A stretch of 19,939 nucleotides of DNA from Anaerolineales bacterium (GTDB lineage Bacteria; Chloroflexota; Anaerolineae; 4572-78; J111). Shown here piece after piece: positions 14,090 to 19,939 of this stretch. Below the pieces are notes generated by a model, which did no database searches, was not told the DNA's origin, and saw only the letters and a list, made by a program, of their open reading frames with translations. The translations under genes were made by a program, and so were the position numbers. Numbering within the stretch: position 1 is the first letter of the stretch; every line of letters starts with the position of its first letter. The stretch lies in NCBI GenBank assembly GCA_012032575.1, contig JAAUSP010000069.1, positions 1-19,939 on the forward strand, written 5' to 3'.

Positions 14090-14835
14090 AAACGATTCTC
14101 AAGAAGTTGGATCGTTACTACGAACGTCCGGTAGATATTGAATTTGCGGTTCAATACATTCCCGGCTACCCCAAACCCAGTATTAAAATCGTTCTGCTGC
14201 AATGCCGCCCGCTCAGCAACCATAACTGGGCGCAGAATGTATCGGTGCCACACGATGTGAACACAACTGATCAGATTTTTACCGCAAATCGGCTGGTTCC
14301 CTCAGGCGTGGTTGATAAGATTAAATACATTGTTTATGTTGACCCGTTGGCCTACGGCCAGATTAACGATACCAGTGTGCGTATGGAGATAGCCCGGATT
14401 GTCGGGCGGTTGAATAAACGTCTCGAAGGTGAAAAATTTATTTTGATGGGGCCGGGCCGCTGGGGCAGTTCAAATATTGATTTGGGGGTTAAAGTCACTT
14501 ACGCCGATATTTACAATACTTCGATGCTGATCGAAATTGCCGTGGCTCGAAATGGGCTAACCCCGGAATTATCTTACGGGACTCACTTTTTTCAGGATTT
14601 GGTCGAGAGCGACATCTATCCTCTTGCCCTTTATCCGGATAACCCTGGTATTCTGTTCAATTATTCGTTTATTAATCAGTGTTCCAATAAACTGACTTCA
14701 CTATTACCCCAGGACAGCCTGTATGGCGATTATATTAAAGTTATTATGGTACCTGAAACAAACCCCAACAAATTGTTGCGGGTGGTTATGAGCGCCGAGG
14801 AAAGCATGGCATTGGGGTATTTGCACACTTATTAA
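14035..14835 (+). CDS. PEP/pyruvate-binding domain protein, C-terminal part (continues the 12500 gene)
   Basis: The frame starts at an ATG that overlaps the five-A run, with no ribosome site, and its first residues (MVLTFDNLLKNTDF) join smoothly to the end of the upstream frame. FAVQYIPG and VLLQCRPLSNHN close the PPDK_N domain. The remaining 200 residues form a C-terminal domain with VPSGVVDKIKYIVYVDP, LMGPGRWGS and ELSYGTHFFQDLVE. I see neither the phosphohistidine swivel domain (TxGGxTSHAA type) nor the PEP-binding TIM barrel, so the whole protein cannot be a complete PEP synthase. It may be phosphorylated or bind ATP as part of an undefined reaction. The product is likely inactive if the frameshift is real. 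Confidence 0.75.
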   Translation: MVLTFDNLLKNTDFVKLMKTILKKLDRYYERPVDIEFAVQYIPGYPKPSIKIVLLQCRPLSNHNWAQNVSVPHDVNTTDQIFTANRLVPSGVVDKIKYIVYVDPLAYGQINDTSVRMEIARIVGRLNKRLEGEKFILMGPGRWGSSNIDLGVKVTYADIYNTSMLIEIAVARNGLTPELSYGTHFFQDLVESDIYPLALYPDNPGILFNYSFINQCSNKLTSLLPQDSLYGDYIKVIMVPETNPNKLLRVVMSAEESMALGYLHTY

Positions 14836-14868
14836 TCTGGACAAGCCAGAACCAAAGCAGAAAGCGAT

Positions 14869-14900
14869 AAAAAAGCCCTACCAATTTGGTAGGGCTTTTT
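14869..14900. terminator. Bidirectional intrinsic terminator between convergent genes
   Basis: GCCCTACC (14875-14882) pairs perfectly with GGTAGGGC (14888-14895) around a 5-base loop, with six A before and five T after. It ends the + strand PEP/pyruvate-binding gene and, read on the other strand, the winged-helix gene. Confidence 0.92.
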
Positions 14901-14921
14901 AGGCAAGTAAAGGCCAGATAA

Positions 14922-15245
14922 TTAAATCCGCAATTCATAACCTTGACCACGGCGGGTCAAAATAAATTCAGGTACACGAGGGTTTTCTTCAATCTTCTGG
15001 CGTAACCAGCAAATGTGTACATCTAAAGTACGGGTGTCGCCGAGATACTCCGTATTCCACACCTCTTGCATCAACTCACTGCGACTTACCACCTTGCCAA
15101 CATTCTTCATGAGGAGGGCCATCAGTTTAGTTTCTTTGGGGGTGAGGTGTATCTCGCCGTCTTTTTTCTTTAAGCTGGCTTTTTCCAGGTCTAAAACCAT
15201 CCCGCTCACTTCGAGTGCTTTGCTGATTGATTTTTGGCGAGGCAT
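14922..15245 (-). CDS. Stand-alone OmpR/PhoB-type winged-helix DNA-binding protein (no receiver domain)
   Basis: The 107-aa protein is only the C-terminal effector domain of an OmpR-type response regulator: strand region (VSGMVLDLEKASL, KKDGEIHLTPKETKLMALL), VGKVVSRSELMQEVW, the recognition helix RTLDVHICWLRQKIEENP (about residues 76-93) and the hairpin wing LTRRGQGYEL. There is no phospho-acceptor domain, and 15-20 polar residues take its place. GGAGGAGG lies just before the ATG. The stand-alone receiver gene lies upstream on the same strand, 193 bases away, so the two could form a split regulator working in trans. A TATAAT on this strand (15325-15320) and a 9-bp direct repeat between it and the start suggest its own promoter and possible autoregulation. 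Confidence 0.88.
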   Translation of the reverse strand: MPRQKSISKALEVSGMVLDLEKASLKKKDGEIHLTPKETKLMALLMKNVGKVVSRSELMQEVWNTEYLGDTRTLDVHICWLRQKIEENPRVPEFILTRRGQGYELRI

Positions 15246-15271
15246 AATAGTTCCTCCTCCTTGCGTTTAGG

Positions 15272-15325
15272 TTGTTAATTCACTTAATTGGTACTTGTTA
15301 ATTAAGTTAAGTTGGAGTTATTATA
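15272..15325 (-). promoter_or_regulatory. Candidate promoter and direct-repeat operator of the winged-helix gene
   Basis: On the - strand a TATAAT lies at 15325-15320 with a poor -35. Downstream of it, AATTAACAA occurs twice (15303-15295 and 15280-15272), 23 bases apart, in an AT-rich block that also contains the inverted repeat CTTAATT (15283-15289) / AATTAAG (15300-15306). OmpR-type proteins bind direct repeats, so this fits autoregulation. The rest of 15246-15438 shows nothing else. Confidence 0.45.
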
Positions 15326-15438
15326 TCATTCCCAAAATCAAAAATCTATAGGAAGTGTGTCCCAACCCCCCCGTTTAACGATAGTACTCTTGTATGCTCG
15401 CCAAAACCACAACCTTTAAGACTAAATTGAACTGCTCC

Positions 15439-15807
15439 CTACCCTATAACAGACTCAACCTTTTCAATCAGAGCAATAGGACTGAAGGGCTTGGTGAAAT
15501 AATCATCCGCACCGGCTACTTTACCGGTTTCAATATCAACTTCTTGGCCTTTGGCTGATAGCATTACAATGGTAATGTTAGCGGTGGCTGGATCAGCTTT
15601 GAGGAGGCGGCATGCTTCCAAACCATCCACATCGCTGCCTGGCATCATTATGTCGAGCAAAATAATGTCAGGATGTTCTGCTCTGGCGATATCCACAGCT
15701 TGCTGACCATTTTCGGCAGATAAGATTTGATAATCACCGATTTCAAGAGTCACTTGAACTAATTCTCGTACTTCAACCTGGTCATCCACAATCAGGATTT
15801 TCTTCAT
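15439..15807 (-). CDS. Single-domain response regulator (CheY-like receiver)
   Basis: The 122-aa protein is one complete receiver domain and nothing more: acidic pair D8-D9, phospho-acceptor D52 in ILLDIMMPG, S84 in VMLSAK (the usual Thr/Ser) and K106 in FTKPF. It begins MKKILIVDDQ, and the - strand AGAGGAG is a good ribosome site. It lies between the hybrid kinase upstream and the winged-helix gene downstream, all on the same strand, so it is the probable phosphate acceptor from that kinase and perhaps the partner of the winged-helix protein. A short DVDG insertion-like stretch after the D52 loop is common in this class. Confidence 0.92.
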   Translation of the reverse strand: MKKILIVDDQVEVRELVQVTLEIGDYQILSAENGQQAVDIARAEHPDIILLDIMMPGSDVDGLEACRLLKADPATANITIVMLSAKGQEVDIETGKVAGADDYFTKPFSPIALIEKVESVIG

Positions 15808-15856
15808 CGGGATTGCTCCTCTAAAAGTAAAAAATGAATTACCATGTTCAATTCTA

Positions 15857-15885
15857 TATATATACTGTTGTTAAGCAAGAGACAA
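15857..15885 (-). promoter_or_regulatory. Candidate promoter of the receiver gene
   Basis: On the - strand TTGTCT (15885-15880) and TATATA (15862-15857) are 17 bases apart, about 50 bases before the start of the receiver gene and right at the kinase stop codon. This would let the receiver be made apart from the kinase. Confidence 0.45.
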
Positions 15886-18800
15886 TTAACTTGTAATAGA
15901 TTTGTTCATTCCTTCAATGGAGGCTTGAGCGTGGGTGCTGGATTTTATTAAAGCTCGGTTAACCCGAACGGTTAGATCAGCCATACCGTAAGGTTTCACC
16001 AGGTAATCAACCGCCCCTTTTTGAATGGCTCGTTCTATTTCTGTGGTTGTATCCATAGCTGAAGTAATAATAACGGGGATATCTTTTGTTAAGTAATCTC
16101 TTTGTAGACATTCCAACACATCAAAACCTGTCATTCCTGGTAAAGCCAGGTCAAGCAAGATCAGGTTGGGAAAACAAGCGTTAGCCAATTTTAATCCTTC
16201 ACTCCCATCTCCGGCTCCCAGTACAACAAAACCTTCGGTTCTCAGGATACGTTGCTGTAATTCGCGCAGGTTTTGGTCATCTTCGATGATTAGGATATAA
16301 AGCGGGCGGTTGCGGAATGGTAATAGAATGTGAACTGTTGTTCCAACTCCATATTGGCTCTCAATCCAAATTTTACCTCTGTGGCGTTCTACAATCAAGC
16401 GGCTAATGGTCATGCCCAGCCCGGTACCGCCTATTGCCGTATTAGAGGCATCGGCCCGATAGAAGCGGTCAAAAACCTGGGCCATTTGTTCTGGGGTCAT
16501 GCCAATGCCGTGGTCAGTTAAGGTAAGATGTAGCAGATTATAGGCTTCTTCTATCTTTGCCTCTAAAATGATGTCACCACCGGCAGGCGAGTATTTGGTG
16601 GCATTGCTAAGCAAATTCTTAAATAGTTGGGCCAGTTTTACCGCATCCCCTTTTATTTGCGGCCAACTGCTAGCGCCAATCAAATGATAATGATGAGCTT
16701 GTTGATTTTCTTGAAAACCGAAGATGGTTTCTTCGGCTATTTTTTTCAAATCAACCACATCTTCAATGATCTCAAAGCCCTCCCCGGCTTCCAGCCGAGA
16801 CAGGTCAAGGAGATCATCAAGGATCGCTCGCAGTGCATCGGCCTGCTGGTTGATAAAGGTGAGGTAACGATTTCGTCGCTCGTCGTTCAACTGGCGGGTC
16901 AACAGAATTTCACTAAAACCCAGAATAGAGGTTAACGGAGTGCGTAACTCGTGAGCAGCCACTGAAATAAATTCGCTCTTCAGCCGGTCCATTTCTTTGA
17001 ATGGGGTAATATCATTTTGAACACCCACAAAACCGGTGGGCTGCCCATCGGGGCCAGGAATTGGCGTTATGGTGAGCAAAACATCATACAGGCTGCCGTC
17101 TTTCCGCTTGTTTACCAGTTCTCCCCGCCAGGTTTGTCCGGTTCGGATAGTTTGCCACATTTTGGTATAAAATACTGGGTTCTGCTGCTCGCTTTTCCAG
17201 ATACGAGGCGTTTTTCCGACAGTCTCGGCACTGCTGTAGCCGGTTAGTTTTTCCATGGCCGGGTTGATATATTCAATAGCTCCGGCAAGGTTGGTCACTA
17301 AAATGCCTTCACCTACAGCATCGAAAATAGCTTGAAGCTCTGCCGTGCGTGCCCGGACCCGCTCATCAAGCGTCTGATTGATGTTGCGTAGTTCATTGGT
17401 TAACCATTCTCGTTCCAGTTCGGCCTGTTTCCGCTCGGTTATGTCACTGACCAAACCAAAAACAACTTTAGAGGATGATCCTTCTGGCTGAACCCTAACG
17501 CTGTCTCGTACCCAGATAACTGTGCCGTCGGCCCGTACCAGGCGATATTCTACCTCACTGTGTTGGCCTTTTTCTTGTTGGGCTACCTGCGCCGCAGCAG
17601 TGGCTCTGTCGTGGGGGTGAATAACAGTAGAGGGCCAAAAGCGCCAATCAGCCATAAACTTTTCCATAGGATAGCCGGTCAAAACTTTCGCATGAGGCGA
17701 AAGGTAGAGATTGATATGTTCGCCTGTATCTGTTACCCGCGTAACATAAATATGGTCGCTAATCGAGTCAACGACCAGACGGAAACGCTCTTCACTGGCT
17801 CTCAACTCGGCTTCTGCTCGCTCCCGTTCTTGCTGTTCGCGGGCATTTTGCAGGGCAATGGAGAGATATTCAGCTACTTCGGTCACAGTTGTGATTTCGT
17901 GTTCGCTCCATTGACGAATCTCAGACGCATCAAGGCATAGCACTCCGATCAAGTTATCTGAATGGTGCAAGGGGATATCAATAAAAGCTTTTGTGCCACC
18001 GGCAGCAACTATGTCACTCAACCCCCCTAGTCGAGAGTCCTGGTTAACATCTTCAACGATGATGGGTTTACGGCGGCGTAAAAGTTCAAAGTAATTGGGA
18101 GATGTAGCCAGATTAAAGGTCATAGTGGTTAAAGGGGGCATTCCCGAAGGCTCGATGGCATAAATTTGAACTACATTACCCTGTTCATCAATGGTAGAAT
18201 AACCTACCCGGAGCGTGGGAAAATAGTCGGCTACTTGATTGAGCGTACGCTGGATAATCTGGCTGGCTGACAAACCGGCATTGACTCGCGTAGAGATACT
18301 GTTGAGTAATTTGAGACGAGCCTGGCTGCCTCGAAGGGCTTGTTCTGTCTCTTTAAGCTTGCTTATGTTATGGCTAAGACCAATAATCCCCACGATTTGG
18401 TCGTGACTATCACGCAGAGGTACGGTAGAGGTTGAATACCATTCCTTTTTGTCACTGTTTGGCGCAATAAATGGCTCTTCATTGTTAATGATAGGCTGCC
18501 CCGACTCAATAACACTCTTTTCAACGGCATAATACTGTTCAGCTAACTCTCGATTGAGGAAATCAAAATCAGTTTTGCCAACCAGGTCATCCGGAGAAGG
18601 TACTCCTAATACCCGCGCCACGGCTTTACTGCCCAGCAAAAATCGGCTCTCTTTATCTTTAACATAAATAAAATCAGGTACATTGTCAATCAAGGTGCGT
18701 AACAGATTGCGCTCGGTTGCCAGCGCTTCTTCGGCACGCTTGCGTTCCGCCAGTTCCCGCCGGGCCTGTTCGTGTAAATGAGCATTTTCCAGAGCGATAG

Positions 18801-19734
18801 CAGCAGCATTGACGAAAGGTTTTAGCCGTTCGGCATCTTCTGCTGAAAATTTACCGGGTGTATCGGCATCTAGCCCTAATAAGCCCAAAACTCGATCACC
18901 CAAACAAATAGGCGCAGCAATATGTGATCGGACCCAGGTTGTATGGGGAAGGGAGACCCAACGAGGTTCTTTTAAGGTATCAGGAATGATTAATGTTTGG
19001 TGGGATTGCACAGCTTCGGCATCAAACGGAAATTCGGCCAATGCTCGATCTTTACCGGGCGTTTGTTGGGTGTCAAATGCCATTTCGCCCTGTTTGTAAG
19101 CTATCCGTAGACTGTCACCGGTGAGAAGTCTGATGGTAGCTTTTTGGCATGGAACAATCTGCTGTACCTGATGTAGAATCTCTTCTAATACAGCAGCCGG
19201 ACTGGTTTGTGCCGTAAGGGCCAGGGTAACCTGGGAAAGTATTTCGGCTCGGAGACGCTGTTCTCTTTCAGTAGCCAGCAGCCCTTCCAAATCGGCCTCA
19301 ATCTTTTTGCGGGAGGTAATATCAATAATGACCCCTTCCAGGTAATCTTTAAGGGGGTACATACGAGCAGAAAAAGAAACCCAGACAATAGCTCCGTCAC
19401 TCCGTTTAAACCGAGTCTCAAAATGCTCAACGGATCCTGTTTGCTGCAGACGCAGTTTGGCAATATCACGATCGTGGGGGTCAACATAAAAATCAATTGT
19501 TCTTAGGCCAACCAATGTTTCAAAGCCAAGCATTTTTTCTAATGTAGCATTGGCTTCCAGAATTAAATCATCAGCTAGAGATGTCCTAAAAATACCAACC
19601 AGGGAATTTTCAAAAAGATTTTTGTACTTTTCATCATGATGGTTCAGTTCCTGTTGGTTTTGTGTACGCTCCGGGTTGAGTCCGCTATGACGAAGAGCAC
19701 GTTCATTTTTGATGTCATGTAGTATTTCGGTCAT
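15886..19734 (-). CDS. Hybrid sensor histidine kinase: PAS-GAF-PAS-GAF-PAS-PAS-HisKA-HATPase-REC
   Basis: A 1282-aa cytoplasmic kinase with no membrane helix. The order is PAS1 (about 35-150), GAF1 (about 160-325), PAS2 (about 345-465), GAF2 (about 485-645), PAS3 (about 655-785), PAS4 (about 795-915), HisKA (about 918-985) with H928 in AAHELRTPLTSI, HATPase_c (about 1030-1140) with NLLSNATKYSP, DHGIGM and GGTGLGM, and a C-terminal receiver (about 1145-1265) with D1195 in LILLDLALPG and KPYG. Linkers of the form ERKRAEEAL between domains are coiled-coil-like. The attached receiver and the separate CheY-like gene next door make a phosphorelay possible, but no Hpt domain is visible. AGGAGAGAGG precedes the ATG. 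Signals sensed are unknown; PAS and GAF domains could bind haem, flavin or small ligands, and a redox cue would fit the neighbouring oxidase. Confidence 0.93.
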   Translation of the reverse strand: MTEILHDIKNERALRHSGLNPERTQNQQELNHHDEKYKNLFENSLVGIFRTSLADDLILEANATLEKMLGFETLVGLRTIDFYVDPHDRDIAKLRLQQTGSVEHFETRFKRSDGAIVWVSFSARMYPLKDYLEGVIIDITSRKKIEADLEGLLATEREQRLRAEILSQVTLALTAQTSPAAVLEEILHQVQQIVPCQKATIRLLTGDSLRIAYKQGEMAFDTQQTPGKDRALAEFPFDAEAVQSHQTLIIPDTLKEPRWVSLPHTTWVRSHIAAPICLGDRVLGLLGLDADTPGKFSAEDAERLKPFVNAAAIALENAHLHEQARRELAERKRAEEALATERNLLRTLIDNVPDFIYVKDKESRFLLGSKAVARVLGVPSPDDLVGKTDFDFLNRELAEQYYAVEKSVIESGQPIINNEEPFIAPNSDKKEWYSTSTVPLRDSHDQIVGIIGLSHNISKLKETEQALRGSQARLKLLNSISTRVNAGLSASQIIQRTLNQVADYFPTLRVGYSTIDEQGNVVQIYAIEPSGMPPLTTMTFNLATSPNYFELLRRRKPIIVEDVNQDSRLGGLSDIVAAGGTKAFIDIPLHHSDNLIGVLCLDASEIRQWSEHEITTVTEVAEYLSIALQNAREQQERERAEAELRASEERFRLVVDSISDHIYVTRVTDTGEHINLYLSPHAKVLTGYPMEKFMADWRFWPSTVIHPHDRATAAAQVAQQEKGQHSEVEYRLVRADGTVIWVRDSVRVQPEGSSSKVVFGLVSDITERKQAELEREWLTNELRNINQTLDERVRARTAELQAIFDAVGEGILVTNLAGAIEYINPAMEKLTGYSSAETVGKTPRIWKSEQQNPVFYTKMWQTIRTGQTWRGELVNKRKDGSLYDVLLTITPIPGPDGQPTGFVGVQNDITPFKEMDRLKSEFISVAAHELRTPLTSILGFSEILLTRQLNDERRNRYLTFINQQADALRAILDDLLDLSRLEAGEGFEIIEDVVDLKKIAEETIFGFQENQQAHHYHLIGASSWPQIKGDAVKLAQLFKNLLSNATKYSPAGGDIILEAKIEEAYNLLHLTLTDHGIGMTPEQMAQVFDRFYRADASNTAIGGTGLGMTISRLIVERHRGKIWIESQYGVGTTVHILLPFRNRPLYILIIEDDQNLRELQQRILRTEGFVVLGAGDGSEGLKLANACFPNLILLDLALPGMTGFDVLECLQRDYLTKDIPVIITSAMDTTTEIERAIQKGAVDYLVKPYGMADLTVRVNRALIKSSTHAQASIEGMNKSITS

Positions 19735-19783
19735 CCTCTCTCCTGATCACACCTTTATCTTAAGAGGCTGGCTACTGTGAAGT

Positions 19784-19792
19784 ATTATAACA
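19784..19792 (-). promoter_or_regulatory. Extended -10 promoter of the hybrid kinase gene
   Basis: On the - strand TGTTATAAT (19792-19784) is a complete extended -10 (TGn plus TATAAT) 50 bases before the start codon. No strong -35 is present, as is usual for this class. Confidence 0.55.
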
Positions 19793-19863
19793 AATATTAT
19801 GACTGCTAACAGTTTTTAAGCCGAAGAAATTACTTTCGCTTAATTTTTGGCAGAAAAAATTAT

Positions 19864-19891
19864 ATTGCTAAACTGATTGGCTAGCAATCAG
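19864..19891. repeat. Two overlapping palindromes upstream of the kinase promoter
   Basis: CTGATTG (19873-19879) and CAATCAG (19885-19891) form a perfect 7-bp palindrome with GCTAG between. ATTGCTA (19864-19870) and TAGCAAT (19882-19888) form a second 7-bp palindrome sharing the right side. The distance to the -10 is about 70-100 bases, which suits an activator or regulator site. The rest of 19735-19939 holds no gene that I can see. Confidence 0.5.
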
Positions 19892-19939
19892 CGTAAAGAG
19901 GGCAGGTTCGGTTAATTTTGGATAAATGCCATTAAAGGC

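Noticed and set aside
12500..14835. Calling the gene ppsA or ppdK
   Set aside because: Only the PPDK_N domain is present; the phosphohistidine and PEP-binding domains are missing.

Overview
The window reads as a piece of an aerobic, probably Chloroflexota (Anaerolineae-like) chromosome. That placement is an inference from the style of the proteins (cbb3 oxidase with unusual accessory genes, a very long multi-PAS/GAF hybrid kinase, an SUMF1-domain membrane protein, a PEP/pyruvate-binding protein without a phosphohistidine domain) and the roughly 50% GC. No rRNA, tRNA, CRISPR array or transposase is visible.

Region 1 (about 1-9800, + strand) is a cbb3-type (C-family haem-copper) oxidase gene cluster. 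It holds a membrane-anchored dihaem cytochrome c (CcoP-like, but placed first), CcoN with the complete C-family ligand set, CcoO, two or three small membrane proteins of which one is broken by a frameshift or overlap, a TauE/SafE-type (COG2836-like) membrane protein, a CcoI-like copper P1B-ATPase, a MerE-like protein with a CPCHLP motif, a small two-helix protein, a two-anchor unknown protein, a 43-aa single-helix protein, and a CcoG/NapH-like 4Fe-4S membrane protein. The reading is: oxidase subunits first, then copper handling and assembly factors, then a redox protein that may reduce copper. Three intergenic gaps carry RNA-capable inverted repeats that end just before the next Shine-Dalgarno (3010-3077, 4644-4690, 7042-7098). 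The last also has pseudoknot topology and sits before the MerE-like gene.

Region 2 (9811-14835, + strand) has an anchored SUMF1/FGE-fold protein without the usual catalytic cysteines, a DHH-family NrnA-like phosphoesterase, an FmdB-like zinc-ribbon protein with a Ser/Lys/Glu tail and its own terminator, and a PEP/pyruvate-binding-domain protein interrupted by a -1 frameshift at a five-A run.

Region 3 (14922-19734, - strand) is a signalling block facing region 2 across a bidirectional terminator: a 1282-aa soluble hybrid histidine kinase (PAS-GAF-PAS-GAF-PAS-PAS-HisKA-HATPase-REC), then a stand-alone receiver protein, then a stand-alone OmpR-type winged helix. The receiver and DNA-binding halves of a normal response regulator are thus separate genes. 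Palindromes and direct repeats in the upstream regions of the kinase and winged-helix genes are candidate operator sites.

The two apparent frameshifts both have the sense of one missing base. They may be sequence errors as easily as biology.
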